A stretch of DNA of 64,000 nucleotides from Streptomyces puniciscabiei (GTDB taxonomy: Bacteria; Actinomycetota; Actinomycetes; Streptomycetales; Streptomycetaceae). The DNA lies in assembly GCF_006715785.1 (NCBI RefSeq), contig NZ_VFNX01000001.1, forward strand, positions 3,114,501 to 3,178,500. Reading direction: 5' to 3'. This document shows, piece after piece, positions 21,628-30,213 of the stretch. The notes under the pieces were generated by a model, which was given only the letters and a program-made list of their open reading frames with translations, ran no database searches and was not told the DNA's origin. Each line of letters begins with the position of its first letter. Within the stretch, counting starts at the first letter, position 1. The translations under genes and the position numbers were made by a program.

Positions 21628-22533
21628 TCAGGGCGTGGGGTAGGACTCTTTGAAGAGGACGGTGCCCGAAGCCGTGGGCGGTTGACGCATGCAGGCCGCG
21701 TCGACGATATAAGCCGTGACCCGGGCACTGTCATGGGTATCGGGCACGACGAGGAGGTAGGCGCTCTTCCCGGCGTAGGTGCCCACCTTCGAGGCCAGCG
21801 CGTGGTCACCCCGGAGGATGGCCCGCTGGATACAGCCCGGTACCGGGACCTCGGTCTGAAGCAGGGTGTGGGCGCTCTCTGTGCCCCCTGGCGTGCCCTG
21901 TCCGGAGTCGGTGCCGGAGCGCGGCCGCTGACCGGTGGTTCCGTGTGCGGTGTTCTTGTCCGAGGCCAACAGGTCCCGCACCTGGTTCTGCACACTGACA
22001 CCGGAGAAGGCGCTGCTGGACGGACTCGGCTTGCCGTGAGCCGTCGTCGATGACGTCCCGTTGCCGAACACCTGGACCACCAGGGCCCCGGCTCCCAGCA
22101 CGGCCGCGGTCAGAACACCCCCGAGAACGACGGCCCGGCGGCGGCTGCGGCCGGTCTTCTTCCGCCCTGGTCCGGTTGCCCCCTGCGGGCGCCCGGCAGG
22201 GCGAGAGGCCGTAACCGGTGTTTCACGTGAAACATGGTCGGCGATGTCCTCCCCGGAGGGGCTGTTGTCCTCCCCGGAGGCGCTGAGGAGTGCCTCGGCG
22301 GCGAGTGCCGCGTCGATACGGTCGGCCACGTCGGCCGGCATGCGCACAGTCTCCGATACGGACCCCAGCAGCCCCCGGATCTCCTCCAGTGAGGCATGGA
22401 CGTCCGCGCATGGCTCGCACGAGTCGAGGTGGTGACGTATGGCGCTGCTGCGGTCCGGAGGGAGAAGGCCTTCGGTGAGGTCGGAGATCTCCGCGACGTC
22501 CGGGTGCCCGGCCGTGTCTGTCGTGGAAGTCAC
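21628..22533 (-). CDS. Zinc-finger anti-sigma factor, probable SigM partner
   Basis: 301 residues from the GTG at 22533, which overlaps the sigM stop by four bases (GTGA). The N-terminal zf-HC2/ZAS motif is H35-x3-C39-x2-C42 (IRHHLDSCEPC), typical of anti-sigma factors that hold ECF sigmas. Residues ~125-150 form one membrane segment (RRRAVVLGGVLTAAVLGAGALVV), so the C-terminal ~150 residues are outside. Mycobacteria have the same order (sigM-rsmA-trxB-trxC), supporting a cognate SigM regulator. A perfect parS lies inside the gene (22219-22234). Confidence 0.85.
   Translation of the reverse strand: MTSTTDTAGHPDVAEISDLTEGLLPPDRSSAIRHHLDSCEPCADVHASLEEIRGLLGSVSETVRMPADVADRIDAALAAEALLSASGEDNSPSGEDIADHVSRETPVTASRPAGRPQGATGPGRKKTGRSRRRAVVLGGVLTAAVLGAGALVVQVFGNGTSSTTAHGKPSPSSSAFSGVSVQNQVRDLLASDKNTAHGTTGQRPRSGTDSGQGTPGGTESAHTLLQTEVPVPGCIQRAILRGDHALASKVGTYAGKSAYLLVVPDTHDSARVTAYIVDAACMRQPPTASGTVLFKESYPTP
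22219..22234. other. parS site inside the anti-sigma gene
   Basis: TGTTTCACGTGAAACA, perfect, within the coding region just before the membrane segment; translated on the minus strand as HVSRETP. The same VSRET reading occurs at the parA-internal site. Confidence 0.95.
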
Positions 22534-23255
22534 GCTCGCCCACCTCCGCCCTTCACTGCGGCTGAATCGCTCGGTCCGGCGTTCTTGAGGCCTTCGCTCG
22601 GAGACCCCGTTGCAGGTGGGACGGATGTCCCCTCCACCCGGTTCCGTCCCGTGCCGGGTTCTTTCCCGCTTCCGGAACCTTCGGGCCGTAGATGAGCCAG
22701 CAGAGGAAGCAGCCGGGCCCTGCCCCGGGCGCACCGGCTCTTCACCGTGCCCGTCGGTACATCGAGGATCCGGGCGGCCTCGGCCACGGGGTAGCCCTGC
22801 ATGTCCACGAGGACCAGGGCGGCCCGCTGGTCGTGCGGGAGGGTACCGAGCGCTTCGAGGAGCTGGCGGTGCACGTCGTTGCGCTCGGCCGGTGCCGAAG
22901 CCGACTCGTGCGGCTCCAGCAGCTGTTCCAGCCGCTCGGTGTCGTCGACCGGCGAGGTCTTCCGTGAGGCGACCTTGCGGGCACGGTCCAGGCAGGCGTT
23001 CACCGTGATCCGGTGCAGCCATGTGGTGACGGCCGACTGGCCCCGGAAGGTGTGGGCGGCCCGGTAGGCCGACACCAGGGCGTCCTGGACCGCGTCGGCG
23101 GCCTCCTCACGGTCCCCCAGCGTCCGCAGCGCGACCGCCCAGAGCCGATCCCGATGCCGCCGGACGATCTCGCCGAAGGCATGGGAGTCGCCTTTTACAT
23201 GGCGGGCGAGCAGATCCTTGTCGCTCACTCCGTCGTATCCGGCGTCCTCCGCCAT
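22530..23255 (-). CDS. sigM: ECF RNA polymerase sigma factor SigM
   Basis: 241-residue ECF sigma. Region 2 runs about 25-95 (FGEIVRRHRDRLWAVALRTLGDREEAADAVQDALVSAYR then AVTTWLHRITVNACLD). Region 4 is about 135-185 (LGTLPHDQRAALVLVDMQG, then PTGTVKSRCARGRARL). The last ~55 residues are a Gly/Ser/Pro-rich tail absent from most ECF sigmas. ATG start with GGAGG upstream. Coupled to the anti-sigma gene downstream. Located between envelope genes (pseudokinase, murJ) and trxBA; its regulon cannot be read from this window. Confidence 0.93.
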   Translation of the reverse strand: MAEDAGYDGVSDKDLLARHVKGDSHAFGEIVRRHRDRLWAVALRTLGDREEAADAVQDALVSAYRAAHTFRGQSAVTTWLHRITVNACLDRARKVASRKTSPVDDTERLEQLLEPHESASAPAERNDVHRQLLEALGTLPHDQRAALVLVDMQGYPVAEAARILDVPTGTVKSRCARGRARLLPLLAHLRPEGSGSGKEPGTGRNRVEGTSVPPATGSPSEGLKNAGPSDSAAVKGGGGRA

Positions 23256-23281
23256 CTGCCCCCTCCGGTCCGGGTGCGACG

Positions 23282-25000
23282 TCAGCCTGTGAACTTCACT
23301 TCGCCGATGGCCTGCTTCCAGCCGGCCGTGGAGTACAGGGTGGAGTCGTACCCCGAGTTCGGCACGGCCGTCAGCCAGACGAGGACGTACTGCGTCTTGA
23401 CCGACTTGGTGACCTTCACCGTGGCGGCGGTGCCTGTGGTCGTGACGCTGCCGATATTCGTCATGGAGCCCAGCGACGCCGGCGTCAGCGAATCCGCAGC
23501 GTACAGCTCGACCGTCGTGTGGTTGCCGCCGTAGCGCATCTCGAGGGTGGCGGTGCTGAGGTTCTTCGCCGAGCCGAGGTCGTACACGATGCCGACACCC
23601 GGCTTGTACGGCGCGATCGACGGACCCTCGAGGAAGCTCTTGGTCTTCCAGTACGTCGACGGGTTGCCGTCGTAGGTCTTGGGTTCGGCACCGGAGTTCT
23701 GGGTGGGGCCGTCGGCGGTGAACTCCCGGGCGTTCTGGATCTTTATTGGCTGTGGCTTCGGCTTTGCCGCGCCTTTGTCGCCGTCACCCGTGGTCTGGCT
23801 CTTGTTGGTGTCGCCGGACTTGCCGCCCCGGTCCATCAAGGCGTCCGCCAACTGCCAGCTGCCCAGGCCGAGGGCGGCGATGAGGAGCGCGGACACCGCC
23901 CACTTCAGCGCCTTGCCGGTACGGCTCTGCAACGGGGGCGGCGGACTGGTGATCGGCTGGGTGGCTCCGGGGTGCGGCGCAGGGCGGCCGTACGTCCCCT
24001 GCTGGTAGGTCGTGCGCTGGTACTCCGGCGGGGCCGTGAACGCCGGCTCCGGCGGGCGGATGCGCGGCATCTCGCCGATCGCCTTCACCAGCTCTTCCGG
24101 CGTGGTGCACGGGGCCTCGTGACGGGAAGCGGTGGCACCGTCGTTCGCGAGCGCACGCATGGCCAGTTCGGACAGGCCCCGGTGCACACCGGCCCGCACC
24201 TGGTCCGGTGCGATCAGGCCGACGCCCTTGGGAAGCCCGGACAGGCCGTACGCGTCGCTCTCGTACGGCCAGCGCTGGGTCAGCGCCGCGTACAGCAGGG
24301 CGCCGATGGCCTCGGTGTCGGTGCGCTGCGGGGTGTCGGAGCTGATGCCGCGCAGCGCGGCGTTCACGGCGAGGCCCCGGATGCGCCACTGGCCGGTCGA
24401 GGCGCGCAGGACGGCGTTGGGGTTGAGCCGGAGATGGGCGAGGCCCTCGCGGTGCGCGGCCGCCATGGCGGACGCGACCTGACTGACCATCTGGTAGGCG
24501 TCGTGCGGTTCCAGCGGGCCGTTGGCGAGGAGTGTGGTCAGCTCGGTGGCGTCGGGCAGCCACTCGTGCACGACGTAGACGAGGTCGTTCTCCTCTACGG
24601 CGTCGAGGACCTGGACGAAACGGGGGTCGCCGAGCAGCGCGGAGGAACGGGCGGCGGCAAGCACGGAACGGGCTCGTACGTGCTCCGCGGGAAGGATGTG
24701 GACGCCGACCGCGCGGCGCAGTTTCTCGTCGACCGCACGCCAGCTGCTGAATCCGTCCAGACGGGTGACGCACTCCTCCAGGCGGTAGCGTCTGGCGAGC
24801 TTGTGACCGCTGTGCAGTTCGGGAGGCGAGGCCTTCTGCCCGGAACCTTCCGTACCGTTCCCCTGTGTCTGGTCGCTGTCCGTGTCCCGCTCCGGGTTCT
24901 TGGCCACCCCGTCGGCCGTGGACTGGTCCGCCTTGGCGGTCAGCGGTTGCTCACCGCTGTTGTCTGCCACGTCGACGGCAGCCGTGCTCCGTTCCGCCAC
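23282..25000 (-). CDS. Pseudokinase with C-terminal extracellular discoidin-like domain
   Basis: 572 residues from the GTG at 25000 (GGGGAGGCAGGGA upstream). Residues ~55-310 have a Ser/Thr-kinase fold but lack catalytic features: the HRD loop is HLRLNPN, DFG is absent (IRGLAV), and the usual VAIK lysine is missing (VGVHIL). A Pro-rich juxtamembrane stretch follows, then one membrane segment (about 370-395, LKWAVSALLIAALGLGSWQLA) and an extracellular beta-rich domain ending FTG. M. tuberculosis MviN (Rv3910) carries MurJ, pseudokinase and this kind of domain in one chain; here the pseudokinase is a separate gene directly downstream of murJ. Likely a regulator of lipid II flipping. Confidence 0.85.
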   Translation of the reverse strand: MAERSTAAVDVADNSGEQPLTAKADQSTADGVAKNPERDTDSDQTQGNGTEGSGQKASPPELHSGHKLARRYRLEECVTRLDGFSSWRAVDEKLRRAVGVHILPAEHVRARSVLAAARSSALLGDPRFVQVLDAVEENDLVYVVHEWLPDATELTTLLANGPLEPHDAYQMVSQVASAMAAAHREGLAHLRLNPNAVLRASTGQWRIRGLAVNAALRGISSDTPQRTDTEAIGALLYAALTQRWPYESDAYGLSGLPKGVGLIAPDQVRAGVHRGLSELAMRALANDGATASRHEAPCTTPEELVKAIGEMPRIRPPEPAFTAPPEYQRTTYQQGTYGRPAPHPGATQPITSPPPPLQSRTGKALKWAVSALLIAALGLGSWQLADALMDRGGKSGDTNKSQTTGDGDKGAAKPKPQPIKIQNAREFTADGPTQNSGAEPKTYDGNPSTYWKTKSFLEGPSIAPYKPGVGIVYDLGSAKNLSTATLEMRYGGNHTTVELYAADSLTPASLGSMTNIGSVTTTGTAATVKVTKSVKTQYVLVWLTAVPNSGYDSTLYSTAGWKQAIGEVKFTG

Positions 25001-25118
25001 CGTCGTCCCTGCCTCCCCATCCGTTGCACGCTGTCCGACGCCGAAACCAATTGTGCCCACAGTCCGCCGCTATGCACGACACACGGCGGCGGACGATGGT
25101 TGTGCGCCTACCCCCGCC

Positions 25119-27482
25119 TCAGCGGCCCAGACGCCCGCGGACCATGCCCACGAGCGAATTGAGTTCCTCGATGCGCATCCGGCGGGCGGCCCCGAAGAAG
25201 ACGCCGAGCAGGACGGCACCACCGGCGATCAGCGCGGCGAAGGAACCGACGACGCCCTGGCCGAGGGTGTGTCCGATGCCGTAGCAGGCCGCGCCGCTGA
25301 GCAGGGCCGCCGGCACCGAGGCGATGCACAGGCGCGCGTACGTCCGCATCACCCGGGTGCCGTCCAGGTCACCGCCGAGCCGCTTGCGCAGCCGCCGCCA
25401 GGCGACGCCCACACCGATCGCGTAGGCGAGGCCGTACGCGGCCGCCATGCCGGCCACGGCCCAGCGGGCGGGCAGCAGGACGTAGCAGAGCGCTGAGGCG
25501 CCCGCGTTGACGGCGGCGACGATGACGGTGTTGTAGAAGGGCGTGCGGGTGTCTTCGTACGCATAGAAGGCGCGCAGGACGACGTACTGCACCGAGTACG
25601 GGATCAGGCCGAGGCCGAAGGCCATCAGCATGTATCCCATTTTGGTGGCCTCGCCGGTGCCCGAGGGGCCGAAGATCAGCGTGCACATCGGGATGCCGAG
25701 CGCGAGGAAGCCGAAGGCGATCGGCACGATGGCGACCGCGGTGGTCCGCAGGCCCTGGGAGATGTCGTCGCGGACCGCCCCGCCGTCGTCCTCGGCGGCG
25801 GAGCGCGAGATGCGCGGCAGCAGGGCGGCCATGAGGGACACCGTGATGATGGCCTGCGGAAGGCCCCAGATCAGCTGGGCGTTGGCGTAGGCGGCGAAGC
25901 CGGTGCCGGCGACACCGGAGTCCTTGCCGGCCGCCGTGGACAGCTGGGTGACGATCATGGCGCCGGCCTGGTTGGCGAGGACGAACAGGACCGTCCACTT
26001 GGCGAGCATCGCGGCCTTGCCCAGGCCGTGGCCGCGCCAGTCGAACCGCAGCCGGATCCGGAAGCCCGTCTCGCGCAGGTAAGGGATCATCGCCAGCGCC
26101 TGGACGACCAGACCGAGCAGCACACCGATGCCGAGTAGGCGCTGGCCCTCCGGCGGGATGTTCGTGACCTTCATGTGGGAGTCGGCGGCGGTGCCGTAGA
26201 CCCAGATGAACATGCCGAGCGTCACGATGATGACGATGTTGTTCAGGACCGGGGTCCACATCATCGCGCCGAACTTGCCGCGGGCGTTGAGGATCTGACC
26301 CATCACCACATGGATGCCCATGAAGAAGATCGAGGGCAGGAAGTAGCGAGTGAAGGTGACCGCCACATCGTTGGCCGCCGGGTTGGTCGCGATCGGGTTG
26401 GACAGCAGCCGTACCAGCAGCGGGGCCCCGAACATCGCGAGACCGGTCAGTGCGGCCAGGGCCACCATCACCAGGGTCAGCAGACGGTTGGCGAAGGCCT
26501 CGCCGCCGTCGTCGTCCTCCTTCATCGCGCGCACCAGCTGTGGCACGAAGACGGAGTTGAGACCGCCGCCGACGGTGAGGATGTAGATCATCGTCGGCAG
26601 CTGGTAGGCGACCTGGAAGGAGTCACCGAGAACGTCGAGGCCGAGCGCCGAGACGATCAGCGCCGAGCGGACGAAGCCGGTGAGGCGGGAGACCATCGTG
26701 CCCGCCGCCATCACGGCACTGGACTTCAGCAGGCCGGCGGCCTTGCCGCCCTTCTTCGCGGGTGCGGCGGGGGCCGCTGGAGCCGCTGCTGGCTCGGGTT
26801 CCGCCTCCTGGTACGGGCCGACCGGATCCAGCGCCGTGGCCGGGGCGGGCACGGGCGGCTGCACCGGGTTCCCCGGGGCGGCCGGGTAGGAGGCCGCGGC
26901 GTACGGGTTGCCCTGCTGGGGGCCCTGGCCGGGTGCCGGCGGGTACGGGCCGGCGGAACCGTACCCGGTACCTGGAGCGGTGGCCGGCTGGGAGTAGCCG
27001 GGCGGATCCATGGGCGCGTGCCCACCGCCCTGCTGCTGGTCCTTGAAGAGATGGGCGAAGGCGTCCGGTTCGTGGCGCTCCTCGCCCGAGTGCGTGACCA
27101 GGTCGTCCACGCCCACGAACTCGGTCGTGCGCGGGTCGTCGCCGTACGGCAGGTACGGGGCCGGGCCCTCCGGTTCCGGCGCCGGCGTCTGGGCCCACAC
27201 CCGGGGGTCGGGCGCGTACGGCGACTGGGCGGGCTGTCCGTAGAGCGGCTGCTGTCCGTAGCCGTCCTGAGTGGGCGGCGGGTGCGCGGCGCGGTCGTAG
27301 AGCGCCTCGGCGACCGGGTCCTGGGCGGCGAGGTCGTGCCCCCGGTAGGGGTCCTGGTCGTAGGCGTCCTGGAGGTACATGTCCGCTGCTTGCTGCGGTA
27401 CCTGACCGGGCTCCGGCGGTGTCTCGGGGTAGCCCGAGCCGGCCGCGCCCTGGCCGCGATCACCGTCGTACGGCGCGTTCAT
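25119..27482 (-). CDS. murJ: Lipid II flippase MurJ (MviN)
   Basis: 787 residues: an N-terminal cytosolic extension of ~240 residues rich in Pro, Gln, Tyr and Gly, then a MurJ core of 14 predicted membrane helices beginning LLKSSAVMAAGTMVSRLTGFVRSALIVSALG. The core includes PTMIYILTVGGGLNSVFVPQLV and ALLPRISRSAAEDD. It flips lipid II outward for peptidoglycan synthesis. ATG start behind GAGGTGGGG. Organised as DUF6049 - murJ - pseudokinase - sigM, all on the minus strand, probably one envelope-biogenesis transcript. The long Pro/Gln-rich extension is usual in streptomycetes. Confidence 0.95.
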   Translation of the reverse strand: MNAPYDGDRGQGAAGSGYPETPPEPGQVPQQAADMYLQDAYDQDPYRGHDLAAQDPVAEALYDRAAHPPPTQDGYGQQPLYGQPAQSPYAPDPRVWAQTPAPEPEGPAPYLPYGDDPRTTEFVGVDDLVTHSGEERHEPDAFAHLFKDQQQGGGHAPMDPPGYSQPATAPGTGYGSAGPYPPAPGQGPQQGNPYAAASYPAAPGNPVQPPVPAPATALDPVGPYQEAEPEPAAAPAAPAAPAKKGGKAAGLLKSSAVMAAGTMVSRLTGFVRSALIVSALGLDVLGDSFQVAYQLPTMIYILTVGGGLNSVFVPQLVRAMKEDDDGGEAFANRLLTLVMVALAALTGLAMFGAPLLVRLLSNPIATNPAANDVAVTFTRYFLPSIFFMGIHVVMGQILNARGKFGAMMWTPVLNNIVIIVTLGMFIWVYGTAADSHMKVTNIPPEGQRLLGIGVLLGLVVQALAMIPYLRETGFRIRLRFDWRGHGLGKAAMLAKWTVLFVLANQAGAMIVTQLSTAAGKDSGVAGTGFAAYANAQLIWGLPQAIITVSLMAALLPRISRSAAEDDGGAVRDDISQGLRTTAVAIVPIAFGFLALGIPMCTLIFGPSGTGEATKMGYMLMAFGLGLIPYSVQYVVLRAFYAYEDTRTPFYNTVIVAAVNAGASALCYVLLPARWAVAGMAAAYGLAYAIGVGVAWRRLRKRLGGDLDGTRVMRTYARLCIASVPAALLSGAACYGIGHTLGQGVVGSFAALIAGGAVLLGVFFGAARRMRIEELNSLVGMVRGRLGR

Positions 27483-27528
27483 GCTTACCCCACCTCATCG
27501 TCCCTGGCCCCACCGGCCACGACATCGC

Positions 27529-29910
27529 TCAACGGTCCACTCTCTCACCCGTCCCGGAGGGGTCGGGGCTTTCCGGTGCGGTGTCCGGCGCAGGGTCACT
27601 CGGGTGCTCCCGGTCGTCTGCCCCGGCGGGAGAGGCGGAATCCTCCGGTTCTTCCGGGAGACGGTCGGCGGGGGCGTCGGGGTTCCCGGACCCGTCGGCG
27701 GCCTGCTCCGCCGCGTCGGGACCGTTCTCCTCCGGCCGGCGGGCGGATGCCCGTTTGCGCTGGGTGTACATCCGGAAACCGGCGAGGACGAGGAGGAGCA
27801 CGCCACCGCCGATGACCAGCATCACAGTGGGGGTGATCTCGGTGACCTTCACGTCGAAGCTCACGGGGTCGCCGTACTTCTGGCCGTCCTCGGTGTACAG
27901 CTGGGCGATCACCGTGACCCGGCCGTTGGCGTTGGCCGAGGTGGTGAACTTCACGGACTGGCTGTGCCCCCCGGAGATCTCCACCGGCTGCTCGGAGTAG
28001 GCCTTGCCGCCGATCTTCAGCCGGGTCGGCATGGTCGAGGTGAGGCGCAGGACCAGATGGCCGACCGGCTGGACGAGGTTGTTCTGGACGGTCACCGGGA
28101 TGGTCGCGCTGCGTCCGGAGAGCTTGGTCTCCGACTTGTCGATGAGCTTGACCTGGTCGGCCAGCTCGTCGAGCCACCCCTCCACACCGTCGCGGTAGCT
28201 CTGCGCGTGCCAGCTCCCGCCGCGCCACGACGTGGACATCTCACGGTTTATGGCCCGTCCGAACGGTGTGACGACGCGGGACTGGTCGGAGAGGATCACC
28301 TGGAAGCTGTCGAGCTTGTCCTGGGTGCGTGCGATCTGCTCGAAGGCCGTCCGCGGCAGTTCCTGCCCGCGCAGGGAGGAGGGGTAGGCGGACCCCGACG
28401 GGATGCGCGTGGTGGCGTTCGGGTCGGGCCTGTCCTTGGCCGCTGCGGAGAGGTCCTGGGACTCGGACCAGTTCCCCTCCTGGAGCGCCTTCAGCGCCGC
28501 CGCCATCGCCTGTGCCTGGCTCCCGGTGGGCATGCGCTGCGGGGCGACGACGATGCTGCGCTGCTTGTCCGTCTGCGCGTTCACCTCGAGGCTCTGCGCC
28601 AGGAACTGCTGCACGGCGAGCGTGGCCGAGTCCGCCTTCGTGAGGTCGCCCTCGAAGGCCGTGGAGAGCCGGGCGTCGGAGACCACCGCCGTGGTGCCGC
28701 CGCCGACCGGGCGGGCGGCGGAGGGCGTGTACGGCAGCCCGGCGGTCTCCTGGAGGCTGTCGCTGCGGGCGATGACACGATCGGCCCCTGCGGAGGTGGC
28801 GACCTTCATGATCGCCGGGTCCACGGCCCCCTCCACCGGCCAGGCGAAGTCCGTGCTCGGTGTGACGTGGAGCACGGTCTTGACGGTGATGGCGGCGACG
28901 TCGGTGGCGTCCTTGAGGTGGCTGAGGGAGCCGGTGACGCTGGTGCCGTTGTGTGCCAGGGAGGCGAGGTCCGGGTCGGCGAACGGCAGCGCGACGACCT
29001 CCTTGCCCGCCACCGCGTCCTGCAGGTTCGCCAGCCACTGCTTGGCGAGGGCCTGGTGGTCCTTCGGGCCGGGCTTGGTGGTGTGGTTGTCCCCCGGCAG
29101 CCGGTAGTTGCCGGTCGCCATCCTGTCCACCGAGGCCAGCAGGTCCGGGTCGATCACCCAGGTGACGTCCAGGTCCTTGCCCAGCTCCACCATCTGGGCC
29201 AGCCGGCCGCCCGGCGTCAGTTCCTTGGCCAGGTCGTCGTTGAGGAACACCGGCGTCTGGAGCTCACCGGCGCCCGTCTTGGCCGTCATGTGGACCGTGG
29301 AGATCAGCGGCCACAGGTAGGTCGTCTTCGTCTTGGTGTCGGCCTCGGACGGCTGCCACGGCAGGAACGTCCGCTGGATGCCGAGCATCTGGTCCCAGGG
29401 CTGGGCGGCCGTCCTGCCGGAGAGGGAGACACCGAACTCGTACACGCCGTCGCCGCCGAGGTCGAGCTTGTCCACGGGGACGGAGATGCTGAAGTGCTCC
29501 GCGACACCGGGGGCCAGCTTGGCGAACTTCTCCACGTACTTGCCGCCGACCTCGGAGCCGGTGTCGCCGGTCAGGTCGTCGGAGTGCTGCGCGACGGAGT
29601 CGATGCCCGAGCGGGTGTCCAGCATGGGGCCCACCCGCAGGTCCACGTGGGCGCCGGTGACGGTCTGCCTGCCGTTGTTGGTCACGGTGCCGGACACGGT
29701 CAGCGTGTCCCCGTCGGTGGGGGCGCTGGGGGTCAGTGAGTCCAGGGCGACGGACACCGTGTCCGAGGAAGCGGCCTGGGCGGGCGCCGCGGAGGGCAGC
29801 TGCAGCAGCCCGGCCAGCAGCGGCGCACCAGCGAGCAGCGCGCCGGCGCGTCGCAGCCACCGGCGGGCAGGTGAGGCACTGGTCCCCTGGAATTCAGCCG
29901 CCTCGGCCAC
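27529..29910 (-). CDS. DUF6049 secreted/membrane-anchored protein
   Basis: 793-residue conserved actinobacterial protein in the fixed position upstream of murJ (equivalent to Rv3909 in M. tuberculosis). The GTG start is followed by a signal peptide (ARRWLRRAGALLAGAPLLAGLLQLPSAAPAQA, cleavage about residue 47). The large extracellular part begins with an Ig-like repeat (VSVALDSLTPSAPTDGDTLTVSGTVTNNGRQ), and one C-terminal helix anchors it (PTVMLVIGGGVLLLVLAGFRMY), with a ~75-residue acidic cytosolic tail. Function unknown; its gene neighbourhood points to cell-wall assembly. Confidence 0.85.
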   Translation of the reverse strand: MAEAAEFQGTSASPARRWLRRAGALLAGAPLLAGLLQLPSAAPAQAASSDTVSVALDSLTPSAPTDGDTLTVSGTVTNNGRQTVTGAHVDLRVGPMLDTRSGIDSVAQHSDDLTGDTGSEVGGKYVEKFAKLAPGVAEHFSISVPVDKLDLGGDGVYEFGVSLSGRTAAQPWDQMLGIQRTFLPWQPSEADTKTKTTYLWPLISTVHMTAKTGAGELQTPVFLNDDLAKELTPGGRLAQMVELGKDLDVTWVIDPDLLASVDRMATGNYRLPGDNHTTKPGPKDHQALAKQWLANLQDAVAGKEVVALPFADPDLASLAHNGTSVTGSLSHLKDATDVAAITVKTVLHVTPSTDFAWPVEGAVDPAIMKVATSAGADRVIARSDSLQETAGLPYTPSAARPVGGGTTAVVSDARLSTAFEGDLTKADSATLAVQQFLAQSLEVNAQTDKQRSIVVAPQRMPTGSQAQAMAAALKALQEGNWSESQDLSAAAKDRPDPNATTRIPSGSAYPSSLRGQELPRTAFEQIARTQDKLDSFQVILSDQSRVVTPFGRAINREMSTSWRGGSWHAQSYRDGVEGWLDELADQVKLIDKSETKLSGRSATIPVTVQNNLVQPVGHLVLRLTSTMPTRLKIGGKAYSEQPVEISGGHSQSVKFTTSANANGRVTVIAQLYTEDGQKYGDPVSFDVKVTEITPTVMLVIGGGVLLLVLAGFRMYTQRKRASARRPEENGPDAAEQAADGSGNPDAPADRLPEEPEDSASPAGADDREHPSDPAPDTAPESPDPSGTGERVDR

Positions 29911-30213
29911 GCGCTCGCCCGTCCCTCGTCGTCGTCAGTGGTCGTCGGAATGTGCGTCCACGCATGGTAACGATGCGCGCCGAGGGGAAGTGCCGCGGTC
30001 TCCGTCACAAGATCGAGAAACACAGGCGTCCCGTCCTCTATATCCAGTATCGAGGGGAGAGCTTCCGTACGCCTCGAGGGCAGTGCTTGTGACGGGTATG
30101 CCAGGAGCTGTCCGCGCCCCTGCCGGCAGGCTGCCATCTGGATCACCTGGAGGGCGCCCCTGGTCACAAATGGAGGGCGTCCCAGGTCGCCGCGGCACGT
30201 ACCCTCTTCTGTT
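29911..30213. promoter_or_regulatory. Divergent promoter region between DUF6049 gene and cca
   Basis: 303 bases separating two divergently read start codons, so it must contain the leftward promoter of the DUF6049-murJ-sigM block and the rightward promoter of the CCA-adding enzyme. It is noticeably less GC-rich around 30030-30060 (CTCTATATCCAGTATCG), a plausible promoter position. No parS, DnaA box, hairpin or small gene is evident. Confidence 0.5.
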
